DNA of 53,167 nucleotides from NCBI GenBank assembly GCA_019748065.1, contig JAIEQB010000003.1, positions 1-53,167 on the forward strand, in the 5' to 3' direction. The notes under the pieces are model-generated. The model was not told where the DNA came from. It was given only the letters and a program-made list of their open reading frames with translations, and made no database searches. The position numbers were made by a program, and so were the translations under genes. Source of the stretch: Alphaproteobacteria bacterium. GTDB taxonomy: Bacteria > Pseudomonadota > Alphaproteobacteria > UBA9655. Below, one piece after another: positions 45,930-53,167 of this stretch (within the stretch, counting starts at the first letter, position 1; each line of letters opens with the position of its first letter).

Positions 45930-47150
45930 TTATAATATCATCATCACAGGGTTTTCTATCAGGTCCTTAAAGGCTTTGAGGAAATGAGCGCCGAGGGCTC
46001 CATCCACAACCCGGTGGTCAACGGAAAGAGTACAGGTCATGACCGTTGCAGCGGCAAGGGTTCCATCCTTCTGGACGACAGGACGCCTCTCCCCTGCACC
46101 TATAGCAAGAATACAGGCTTGGGGCGGGTTAATGATCGCTGAGAAGTCCTTTACCCCATACATCCCCATATTGGAAAGGCTAAAGGTTCCGCCTTGGAAT
46201 TCCTCAGGCTTCAGCTTTCCTTCACGGGCACGGGCTGCAAGATCTTTCATTTCCTTGGAAATTTCAGCAAGGCCCTTGACTTCTGCATGGCGCACCACGG
46301 GCGTAATAAGACCTCCTTCAATAGAGACAGCAACAGCCACATCAGCAGATGTATATTGGTAGATCTGGTCATTAATCCAAGAAGCATTCGCTTCAGGAAT
46401 GCGCTTTAAAGTCAATCCGCAGGCCTTAATGATAAAATCATTCACGGAAAGCTTATAAACTCCATCAGCCCGAGCATTGATTTGCTCCCGAGCTTTTAAA
46501 AGCGCATCAATTTGACAATTAATGCTAACATAAAAATGGGGAATTGTTGATTTGGCTTCCACAAGACGTTTTGCAATTACTTTTCGTATGTTTGAAGGGG
46601 CAATGACCTCATACTCAGGCTCATAGCCTGATAGAGAAACACTTGGTGTTGCCGCCCCGGGAACATTTGCGAATTCAACATCCGCACGCACAATGCGCCC
46701 CCGCGGCCCTGACCCGGAAATGGAGGATAGGCTTAGATTTTTCTCTTCAGCAATACGCCTTGCAAGGGGAGTTGCAAAAACACGAGAGCCTGCAGGTGCC
46801 TCAGGGGCGACTACTTTTAGGTCCGGCTTTTTTTCAGGAGCCTTAAGCGTCTCAACGGGCGCAGGCGCTTTTTCTGTTTTCACATTTGCAAGAGCGGAAG
46901 CATCTTCCCCTTCTTCAAGAAGAAGACCGATCACTTCATTCACCTTCACGTTTTCTGTCCCTTCATGAACGATGATTTTCCCGACTTTTCCTTCATCCAC
47001 TGCCTCCACTTCCATGGTGGCTTTATCAGTTTCAATTTCAGCCAAGATATCGCCCGCTTTAACGGCATCGCCTTCTTTTTTGTGCCATTTTACCAAGTTT
47101 CCCTCGGTCATGGTGGGTGATAGAGCTGGCATTAAAATTTCAATTGGCAT
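45930..47150 (-). CDS. pdhC: Pyruvate dehydrogenase E2, dihydrolipoyllysine acetyltransferase
   Basis: E2 forms the core of the pyruvate dehydrogenase complex and carries acetyl groups on lipoyl-lysine. The order is one lipoyl domain (MPIEILMPALSPTMTEGNLV, lipoylated Lys in ETDKATMEVE), a proline/alanine linker, an E1/E3-binding domain (FATPLARRIAEEKNLSLSSI) and the catalytic domain ending with the active site DHRVVDG. I start at the ATG at 47150, which gives the canonical N-terminus and 406 residues; the frame is open to 47180 but would overlap pdhB. The E3 gene is not in the window. Confidence 0.95.
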   Translation of the reverse strand: MPIEILMPALSPTMTEGNLVKWHKKEGDAVKAGDILAEIETDKATMEVEAVDEGKVGKIIVHEGTENVKVNEVIGLLLEEGEDASALANVKTEKAPAPVETLKAPEKKPDLKVVAPEAPAGSRVFATPLARRIAEEKNLSLSSISGSGPRGRIVRADVEFANVPGAATPSVSLSGYEPEYEVIAPSNIRKVIAKRLVEAKSTIPHFYVSINCQIDALLKAREQINARADGVYKLSVNDFIIKACGLTLKRIPEANASWINDQIYQYTSADVAVAVSIEGGLITPVVRHAEVKGLAEISKEMKDLAARAREGKLKPEEFQGGTFSLSNMGMYGVKDFSAIINPPQACILAIGAGERRPVVQKDGTLAAATVMTCTLSVDHRVVDGALGAHFLKAFKDLIENPVMMIL

Positions 47151-47164
47151 CCCAAATCCTTTTT

Positions 47165-48166
47165 TTAAGTACGATAACACACAGCTTTCGCTGCTTCTAC
47201 TATAGAATCAACTTGAGGGAGAGCTAAATGCTCTAAATTAGCCGCATAGGGCATTGGCACATCCGCGCCTGTTACCCGTAAGACGGGGGCATCTAAATAA
47301 TCAAAAGCATGCTCCATCATTAGCGCTGCAATTTCTGATCCAATCCCGGCAAAGGGCCAGCTTTCCTCAATCGAGACAATCCGGTTTGTTTTCACGACTG
47401 ATTCAATGATCGTATCCACATCAAGAGGACGAAGGGTACGCAAATCAATGACTTCAGCCTCAATTCCCTCTTCTGCCAAGCGGTCAGCCGCCTCCAGAGC
47501 TTTCCCCACCATAATGGAAAAAGCTGTCAGGGTGACGTCTTTTCCTTCTCGCCTGACCAGAGCTTTTCCAATAGGCAAAACATAGTCCTGGTCTTGAGAG
47601 ACATCATCAAAGCTCCGCCCATAAAGAAGCTCATTTTCTAAAAAAACAACTGGGTTAGGATCTCGGATCGCGGCCTTTAAGAGGGCCTTGGCGTCACCAG
47701 CGCTATAAGGGCTGATCACTTTCAACCCTGGACAGTGAGCATACCAGCTGGCATAGCATTGAGAGTGCTGAGCCCCCACGCGAGAGGCCGCGCCATTGGG
47801 GCCACGGAAAACAATGGGGCAGCCCATTTGACCGCCAGACATATAAAGGGTTTTTGCCGCCGAGTTGATGATTTGATCTATGGCTTGCATGGAAAAGTTA
47901 AAGGTCATGAATTCCACAATAGGGCGAAGGCCGCCAAAAGCCGCTCCGACCCCAAGCCCCGCAAAGCCGTGCTCAGTGATAGGAGTATCCACAACGCGTT
48001 TGGATCCAAACTGATCCAAAAGACCTTGGCTAACTTTATAAGCCCCATTGTATTCAGCAACTTCTTCGCCCATTAAAAAGACAGTCTCATCGCGTGTCAT
48101 TTCTTCAGCCATTCCATCACGAAGAGCTTCTCTAACGGACAAGGTAATAAGGGATGAATCAGTCAT
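47165..48166 (-). CDS. pdhB: Pyruvate dehydrogenase E1 component, beta subunit
   Basis: The beta subunit of the heterotetrameric E1, 333 residues. It begins with [15 protein letters not shown] and contains [20 protein letters not shown] and [20 protein letters not shown], the usual blocks of the beta chain. No lipoyl domain is fused at the N-terminus, unlike several alphaproteobacterial E1-beta proteins. I prefer the ATG at 48166, which is preceded by AGAGAAG; an upstream ATG at 48196 overlaps the pdhA stop but lacks a binding site. Confidence 0.95.
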   Translation of the reverse strand: MTDSSLITLSVREALRDGMAEEMTRDETVFLMGEEVAEYNGAYKVSQGLLDQFGSKRVVDTPITEHGFAGLGVGAAFGGLRPIVEFMTFNFSMQAIDQIINSAAKTLYMSGGQMGCPIVFRGPNGAASRVGAQHSQCYASWYAHCPGLKVISPYSAGDAKALLKAAIRDPNPVVFLENELLYGRSFDDVSQDQDYVLPIGKALVRREGKDVTLTAFSIMVGKALEAADRLAEEGIEAEVIDLRTLRPLDVDTIIESVVKTNRIVSIEESWPFAGIGSEIAALMMEHAFDYLDAPVLRVTGADVPMPYAANLEHLALPQVDSIVEAAKAVCYRT

Positions 48167-48192
48167 CAGTATATCTTCTCTTTGATTTGTTG

Positions 48193-49179
48193 TCATTGGA
48201 GAGGGACTTTCTCTTTAAGAATATCGGTATAAAGCTCCGACGGGTCAGGCTCAGGAGAAGTTTTTGAGAACTCAACCGCCTCTAAAACTGTTTCTTTTAC
48301 TTCATCATCAATGGCTTTGATTTGATCTTCTTTGATTTTCAATGTTTCAATCATATAAGTTTTAAAATGATCGATGGGATCGTGATGAATCTTAACATCT
48401 TCAACTTCTTCCTTTGAACGATATTTTGCAGGATCGGACATGGAATGACCACGGTAACGATAGGTGTCAAATTCAAGAATATAAGGTCCTTTTCCAGAGC
48501 GCGCATGATCGGTTGCCCGCTGTGCCGCCTCCCTCACCTCTCCTAAGATCATTCCATCAGCCTTTTCTCCAGGAATTCCCCAACCTTGTCCCCGACCATA
48601 ATAATTAGGACCTGCTGAAGATCTCTCAACGGAGGTGCCCATACCATAGTGATTATTTTCAATCACATAAACAACGGGAAGTTTCCAAAGGGCAGCCATG
48701 TTGTAGGATTCATAGACTTGACCTTGGTTAGAGGCGCCATCTCCCATGGAGGCAATACAAACGCCCTTATCTTCCTTATACTTATGAGCAAAAGCTAGAC
48801 CTGTCCCAATGGGAACTTGAGCGCCAACGATACCGTGGCCTCCAAAGAAATTCTTCTCTCGGCTAAACATATGCATGGAGCCACCTTTTCCTCTGGAATA
48901 GCCCCCACTTCGGCCGGTCAGCTCTGCCATCACTCCCTTGGGATCCATATCACAGGCCAGCATATGTCCATGGTCACGATAGGCTGTGATCACCGTATCT
49001 TGCGGCTTTAAAACCGATTGAATCCCCACAACAACGGCTTCCTGCCCTATATAAAGATGACAAAATCCCGCAATAAGGCCCATACCATAAAGCTGGGACG
49101 CGCGTTCTTCAAAACGACGAATTAAAAGCATGTCACGATAAGCTTTTAAAGCTTCCTTTTCAGTAAGTGACTTTGGCAA
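48193..49179 (-). CDS. pdhA: Pyruvate dehydrogenase E1 component, alpha subunit
   Basis: The thiamine-diphosphate-binding alpha chain of E1, 328 residues. The ThDP motif reads [21 protein letters not shown], followed by [12 protein letters not shown]. The phosphorylation-loop region [20 protein letters not shown] is present, as in mitochondrial and alphaproteobacterial proteins. It is the first gene of pdhA-pdhB-pdhC, and the three are tightly packed. The complex links glycolysis or imported pyruvate to the TCA cycle. Confidence 0.96.
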   Translation of the reverse strand: MPKSLTEKEALKAYRDMLLIRRFEERASQLYGMGLIAGFCHLYIGQEAVVVGIQSVLKPQDTVITAYRDHGHMLACDMDPKGVMAELTGRSGGYSRGKGGSMHMFSREKNFFGGHGIVGAQVPIGTGLAFAHKYKEDKGVCIASMGDGASNQGQVYESYNMAALWKLPVVYVIENNHYGMGTSVERSSAGPNYYGRGQGWGIPGEKADGMILGEVREAAQRATDHARSGKGPYILEFDTYRYRGHSMSDPAKYRSKEEVEDVKIHHDPIDHFKTYMIETLKIKEDQIKAIDDEVKETVLEAVEFSKTSPEPDPSELYTDILKEKVPLQ

Positions 49180-49249
49180 AACATACCCTTTCCTATTACA
49201 ATCTTATCTCTTATGGTTACTCAGAAATGCCCTCATTGACAACCCAATT

Positions 49250-49885
49250 TCAACCTAAATAAAGGCTTAAAAGCATAAAAATTGAAAACCCTACCAACAG
49301 AACGCCCGAAACACGATTGATCCACAATAATTGGGTATCTGAAAGCATATGGTGCATGAGATGAACCCCTGTACTTAATGAAAACCACCAGGCTGTCGCC
49401 CCAAAAAAGACACCCGTCACAAGGGTTAAACTCTGCGCAAAGGAGTCATTCGCTGTTGAAACGCCAACAGCCGCAAAGGCAGCCGCAAAAACAAGCAACG
49501 TGATGGGATTAGAAATGGTTAAAAAGAAAGCGCTCATAAAACCATGAAAAAGTGTTTCCTGCGACCCATTACCTAAATCATCACACCGCGGTGGGGCTCT
49601 ATAAATATAAACGCCAAGCCACGCTAAAAGAATGCCGCCAACAAGTCGCAAGAATACATTATAGGTGTCAATAAAATCTGAAATTGCGGCCAAACTGAAT
49701 CCCGCAACAGCCCCATAAAATGTATCGGCAACCCCCGCACCTAACCCTGTGGCTAAGCCCAATAAATATCGCCCTGAAAGGGTGCGCCGAATACATAAAA
49801 TACCAATAGGTCCAACGGGCGCTGCTATCAGAAAGCCTATTAACAAACCTTTAAAAAATAAAAGAGGAAACAACATGAAGGGCAA
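49250..49885 (-). CDS. LysE/RhtB-family amino-acid exporter
   Basis: A 211-residue inner-membrane protein with six hydrophobic helices. The family signature near the N-terminus is intact: GFLIAAPVGPIGILCIRRTL. Further on there are LATGLGAGVADTFYGAVAGF and a conserved SNPITLLVFAAAF helix. LysE/RhtB proteins export basic or small neutral amino acids, and the substrate here cannot be read from the sequence. It stands alone on the minus strand between pdhA and ihfA. An ATG three codons in (49876) is an equally possible start. Confidence 0.85.
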   Translation of the reverse strand: MPFMLFPLLFFKGLLIGFLIAAPVGPIGILCIRRTLSGRYLLGLATGLGAGVADTFYGAVAGFSLAAISDFIDTYNVFLRLVGGILLAWLGVYIYRAPPRCDDLGNGSQETLFHGFMSAFFLTISNPITLLVFAAAFAAVGVSTANDSFAQSLTLVTGVFFGATAWWFSLSTGVHLMHHMLSDTQLLWINRVSGVLLVGFSIFMLLSLYLG

Positions 49886-50007
49886 CCGCTTGTTTTAATT
49901 TTACACAAAGTACTGGAATTTTAAGCCTGAAGTCCAATGAATTTTTTTCCTTATGGCATTTAAGATCTACTCGGCAACTTGAAATCCTTTGAATATATAA
50001 GTAAATC

Positions 50008-50313
50008 TTACTCTGAAGCTTTGCGCCTTTGTACTTTTTCTTTCATATATTGAGAAGGCTTAAAGGAAACAACGCGTCGTGGAGTAATGATGGCTTCATG
50101 CCCGGTTTTTGGATTCCGCCCAATACGTTTTGCCTTTTGACGAGCATAAAAAGATCCAAAAGATGAAATTTTTACACTTCTCTTTTGAACCAAGGACTGA
50201 ATCATACTCTCTAGAACAAATTCTAAAAGATCACTCGCCTGTTGACGGGGCAAATCGACTTCCCTAACGAGAGTATCAACGATATCTGCGCGCGTAAGAG
50301 TCGAAGTCTTCAT
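50008..50313 (-). CDS. ihfA: Integration host factor, alpha-subunit type
   Basis: A DNA-bending nucleoid protein of the HU/IHF family, 101 residues. The N-terminal helices include LTRADIVDTLVREVDLPRQQ, and the DNA-wrapping arm follows from KISSFGSFYARQKAKRIGRN to PKTGHEAIITPRRVVSFKPS. The GRNPKTG and ITPRRVV strings favour IHF alpha over HU. I start at the ATG at 50313 with AAGGGA before it; an ATG six codons further up (50331) has no site. A basic C-terminal tail (KVQRRKASE) follows the arm. Confidence 0.88.
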   Translation of the reverse strand: MKTSTLTRADIVDTLVREVDLPRQQASDLLEFVLESMIQSLVQKRSVKISSFGSFYARQKAKRIGRNPKTGHEAIITPRRVVSFKPSQYMKEKVQRRKASE

Positions 50314-50428
50314 AAAATTTCCCTTTTTCATATTATCGTCTGCATGATACCAAAAAATTAAGATAATTTACATCATTATTTCATCGTAAATGGGGAAAGT
50401 TAAAAATCTTCAAATAAACTATTAATAA

Positions 50429-51688
50429 CTATAAGATTTCCACATCTACCTTTCCATCGTAGAAATGAATTTGAGCCATTTCATGGGATGCAACCATAGA
50501 CTTGGAAGAAACAAGTATCTGCTCACCCTTTGTAACAAAGGCAAATCCGCGCTTAAGAACCTGCGTATAGGAATAACTCTCTAAAAGCTGGGCAAGAGCC
50601 GCAAAGCGTTGTTCAGCCTTCTGTAAAATGTGCCTTAAGGGGGGAGTAAGACGATGAGATAAATGTTCAAGAGCAGTTGTTTTTTGCTGTATATCCCTTA
50701 TTTTAGCATTAATTAATCGTTCGTGTAACTCATCCAGTTTTTGAGTACGCTCCTCAAGCCAAGCTCCTAGAGGCGGCATTCCTCGCCGCAAGGCCTCAAG
50801 CTGACTCTCATAAAGAGAAAGAGTATGATTCAAATGGGTTGCCAGCTGAAGCCCATATTGCAAAAAAGTTTGCATCAACTGAGATTTGACGGGAACCGCA
50901 AACTCCGCAGCTGCTGTTGGTGTGGGGGCTCTTTTATCGGCAGCGAAATCAATAAGGGTCACATCAGTTTCATGACCAACAGCTGAAATCACAGGAATAT
51001 GGCTTGCAGCAACAGCCCTGACGACATTTTCCTCATTAAAGGCCCAAAGATCCTCTAAACTTCCTCCTCCTCGCGCAATAATCAAAACATCGGGTTTAAT
51101 TTCTAACTCATTAAACCCTTTAACTGCGGCCGCAATTTGTACTGACGCCCCTTCTCCTTGGACAGCCACGGGCCATAGCATGACAGGAAGAGGAAAACGA
51201 TCAGCAAGGCGATGCAAAATATCTTGAATCACAGCTCCTGTGGGAGATGTAATGATTCCAATCCTATCAGGAAGAAAAGGAAGAGGTTTTTTCAATGCCT
51301 CAGCAAAAAGTCCTTCCGCGGCAAGTTTGCGCTTTCGCTCTTCTAAAAGCTTTAAAAGAGCGCCCTCCCCCGCAAGCTCCATCCCTTCGACAACAATTTG
51401 ATACTTTGAACGCCCTGGATAGGTTGTAAGCCTACCAATAGCAATAACCTCCATACCATCTTGAGGGTTCAAAGAAAGCACCCCAAAGCTTCCACGCCAA
51501 CACACGGCATCTAATACAGCATCATTGTCTTTTAAGGCAAAGTACACATGTCCTGAGGTGTGACGTTTTAGGCCTGAAATCTCTCCCCGAACACGCACAC
51601 GAGCAAATCCTGCTTCAACAGTTTTTTTCAGCGCAAAAGAAAGCTCGGAGACAGTATATTCAGGCAGAGTTGAGGAGAGAGGAAGCAT
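50429..51688 (-). CDS. xseA: Exodeoxyribonuclease VII large subunit
   Basis: The catalytic subunit of the single-strand-specific exonuclease VII, 419 residues. The N-terminal OB-fold domain reads YTVSELSFALKKTVEAGFAR, then VRGEISGLKRHTSGHVYFALKD. The catalytic core contains IGIITSPTGAVIQDILHRLADR, ARGGGSLEDLWAFNEE and ISAVGHETDVTLIDFAADKRAPTPTAAAE. A long coiled coil follows, and a short C-terminal strand segment ends the protein. The small subunit xseB is not in the window. The upstream gap is shared with the divergent repeat-protein gene. Confidence 0.96.
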   Translation of the reverse strand: MLPLSSTLPEYTVSELSFALKKTVEAGFARVRVRGEISGLKRHTSGHVYFALKDNDAVLDAVCWRGSFGVLSLNPQDGMEVIAIGRLTTYPGRSKYQIVVEGMELAGEGALLKLLEERKRKLAAEGLFAEALKKPLPFLPDRIGIITSPTGAVIQDILHRLADRFPLPVMLWPVAVQGEGASVQIAAAVKGFNELEIKPDVLIIARGGGSLEDLWAFNEENVVRAVAASHIPVISAVGHETDVTLIDFAADKRAPTPTAAAEFAVPVKSQLMQTFLQYGLQLATHLNHTLSLYESQLEALRRGMPPLGAWLEERTQKLDELHERLINAKIRDIQQKTTALEHLSHRLTPPLRHILQKAEQRFAALAQLLESYSYTQVLKRGFAFVTKGEQILVSSKSMVASHEMAQIHFYDGKVDVEIL

Positions 51689-51831
51689 AAAATAAAAGCC
51701 TTATTTTTGATGTTGCACCCATTTCTCTAGGATTATACCATCTAGAGAGAATTATTGATATCTATATTAATCTAAAACGCTCTCGATTCTTCACATTTCC
51801 TCAACAAGCCATCATTTAATTCTTGAAAATA

Positions 51832-51850
51832 GTATAAATTTTATTTATAC
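51832..51850. promoter_or_regulatory. Perfect short palindrome upstream of the repeat-protein gene
   Basis: GTATAAAT (51832-51839) and ATTTATAC (51843-51850) are exact reverse complements around TTT. The palindrome begins 60 bases before the ATG at 51892. A TTGAAA just upstream (51823-51828) and TTATAC inside the palindrome are 16 bases apart and could be a promoter, so the palindrome may be an operator overlapping it. The DNA is AT-rich, so chance cannot be excluded. Confidence 0.35.
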
Positions 51851-51891
51851 GATAATATAATTATTTAGCTTATATTTTTTGAGGTTTTAAG

Positions 51892-53167
51892 ATGCATAAT
51901 AGTTTAAAAGTACCATTTTCCTATGCCATATTAATAACGACTATATTGTCCTCCCTCCTGTGGACGAGTAGCCCTTCAAGGGCTGCGGAAAAGGGCAGAA
52001 AGGATGGCACAGGTACTCATGCGCCATCTGCCCAATCTTCAACTTGTTGGCAAAACTTTCCAAAGGAAAGAATCTTTTCTCCTCACGGATCTTCCTCATC
52101 TGATTCCTATGGAAAATCAAGAGCTTTGAAAAAGGAGAGTCCCCACTCTTCTCAAAAGCCTCCTTCTAGCTCTTATGAAAAGGGCAGAAAGGATGGCACA
52201 GGCACTCATGTGTCAGCTGCCCAATCTTCAACTCGTTGGCAAAACTCTATCCAATCTGCTCCAGAATCTTCCTCCTCTGATTCCTATGGAAAATCAACAG
52301 ATCTAAATTTTGATTCTCCTTATCCCGAGAAATGGAATCAATTAAGCGTTAGAGACTACTTCGGCCTGTTGCAGGATGAAATACACCCAGCCCCCCAGTT
52401 AGTTGTTAATTGGTGTAAGGGAATGTTCTCTATCCTTACTGATGTGAGCCTAGAAAAGCAAATAAATCAAATTACTTTGTCAAGGATCTTTTCTCTTTTA
52501 GGACAAAAGTCTAAACAAAGAGCCGTTAAAATGGCATTAAAAGATTACTTTAAAGCCAAACCTGAATTTTTAAAGGAATGGTATAGTAAGGCTCTTAGCT
52601 GTTTAAACTCTAAAAATCCAAGGGATCAATTTGATCAGCTACATCTCTCTAATATCTTTTATGGCCACGCCCTCTTAGGACAGCTAATGCGTCCAGACTT
52701 TGAAATGGCTTGGTATGCAGCTTCCCTCAACCGTTTAAAATCTCAAAACCCAAGTGATCAGTTTGATCAACAAGCTCTTACCAATATCTTTTATGGCCAC
52801 GCCCTCTTAAAACAGAAAATGCGTCCAGACTTTGAAACGGCTTGGTATGCAGCTGCTCTCAACCGTTTAAAATCTCCAAACCCAAGGGATCACTTTGATC
52901 AGCAACATCTCTCTAATATCTTTTATGGCCATGCCCTCTTAGGGCAGCAAATGCCTCCCACCTTTCAAGAGGCTTGGTATGCAGCTGCTCTCAACCGTTT
53001 AAAATCTCCAAACCCAAGGGATCAGTTTAATCAACAAGAACTTGCCAATATCTTTTATGGCCATGCTCTTTTACAAAAGGAAATTCCTCAAGACTTTGAA
53101 ACGGCTTGGTATGCAGCTGCTCTCAACCGTTTAAAATCTCCAAACCCAAGGGATCACTTTGATCAGC
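51892..53167 (+). CDS. Exported protein with exact 44-residue tandem repeats (partial)
   Basis: The frame opens at an ATG preceded by TTGAGG and runs off the window with no stop, so at least 425 residues are encoded. The signal peptide covers about 1-31 (ending SPSRA). A Ser-rich region with two similar blocks (EKGRKDGTGTH at codon 33 and again at codon 96) follows. From codon 230 a unit of exactly 132 bp recurs, marked by WY codons at 52579, 52711, 52843, 52975 and 53107. A typical unit reads AWYAAALNRLKSPNPRD, then FDQQHLSNIFYGHALLGQQM. The pattern resembles Sel1/TPR-type helical repeats. The function is unknown; it is probably a protein-binding secreted factor. Confidence 0.75.
   Translation, partial: MHNSLKVPFSYAILITTILSSLLWTSSPSRAAEKGRKDGTGTHAPSAQSSTCWQNFPKERIFSPHGSSSSDSYGKSRALKKESPHSSQKPPSSSYEKGRKDGTGTHVSAAQSSTRWQNSIQSAPESSSSDSYGKSTDLNFDSPYPEKWNQLSVRDYFGLLQDEIHPAPQLVVNWCKGMFSILTDVSLEKQINQITLSRIFSLLGQKSKQRAVKMALKDYFKAKPEFLKEWYSKALSCLNSKNPRDQFDQLHLSNIFYGHALLGQLMRPDFEMAWYAASLNRLKSQNPSDQFDQQALTNIFYGHALLKQKMRPDFETAWYAAALNRLKSPNPRDHFDQQHLSNIFYGHALLGQQMPPTFQEAWYAAALNRLKSPNPRDQFNQQELANIFYGHALLQKEIPQDFETAWYAAALNRLKSPNPRDHFDQ

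Noticed and set aside
52579-53167. Regular 132-bp repeats as a CRISPR array
   Set aside because: The whole period is repeated with no unique spacers, the frame stays open, and each period is an exact multiple of three, so these are protein repeats.
1-53167. tRNA and rRNA genes
   Set aside because: I looked for T-loop patterns such as GGTTCGA with matching acceptor stems and found only coincidental matches inside coding regions, for example near 1451 and 32936.

Overview
The window looks like chromosome of an alphaproteobacterium with a moderately low GC content, most likely a host-associated lineage of the Holosporales/Paracaedibacter type. That placement is inference: no rRNA or tRNA gene is visible here. 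It rests on alphaproteobacterial gene orders (lpxD-fabZ-lpxA-lpxI-lpxB, nuoA-N followed by birA, dsbB next to a COQ7-type hydroxylase, pdhA-pdhB-pdhC) and on several exported proteins of symbiont style: an ankyrin-like protein, a pseudokinase-like protein and a tandem-repeat protein.

Layout. Positions 1-1500 hold a small unknown gene, an exported LprI-like protein and two degraded 3' ends of an IS256-type transposase. Positions 1510-5958 hold the lipid A cluster on the minus strand, with a palindromic element inserted in frame inside lpxB. Then come a photolyase, a flavodoxin-fold protein and an exported protein with a degenerate kinase domain (8209-9966). Positions 10010-16725 hold putA, ribokinase, a D,D-carboxypeptidase followed by a secreted histidine phosphatase and a DUF1653 protein, and a periplasmic rhodanese. 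After a palindrome-rich gap come rplT and rpmI. Next is a 1.24-kb cassette bounded by 29-bp direct repeats that carries an ankyrin-like exported protein, then an alpha/beta hydrolase. Positions 19606-34441 hold birA and a complete 14-gene complex I operon (nuoA to nuoN, minus strand). Positions 34587-38211 hold small accessory genes, a frameshifted MFS symporter and two divergent LuxR-type paralogues. Positions 38232-45705 hold ubiG, a FadL-like porin, BrnQ, a DHA2 efflux pump, a DedA-family protein, dsbB, coq7 and a 2-Cys peroxiredoxin. Positions 45742-49179 hold a REPIN-like inverted pair and the pyruvate dehydrogenase genes. The end holds a LysE exporter, ihfA, xseA and an exported protein built of exact 44-residue repeats that runs off the window.

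How it fits together. The core is respiratory: pyruvate dehydrogenase and proline oxidation (PutA) feed NADH and electrons to complex I and a ubiquinone pool made with UbiG and COQ7. Lipid A synthesis, peptidoglycan trimming, disulfide formation and a FadL-type porin serve the envelope. The accessory genes between these blocks carry the unusual signals: repeats, exported proteins, orphan LuxR regulators and a transporter with a two-base frame break.

No CRISPR array, tRNA, rRNA or intact transposase was found.
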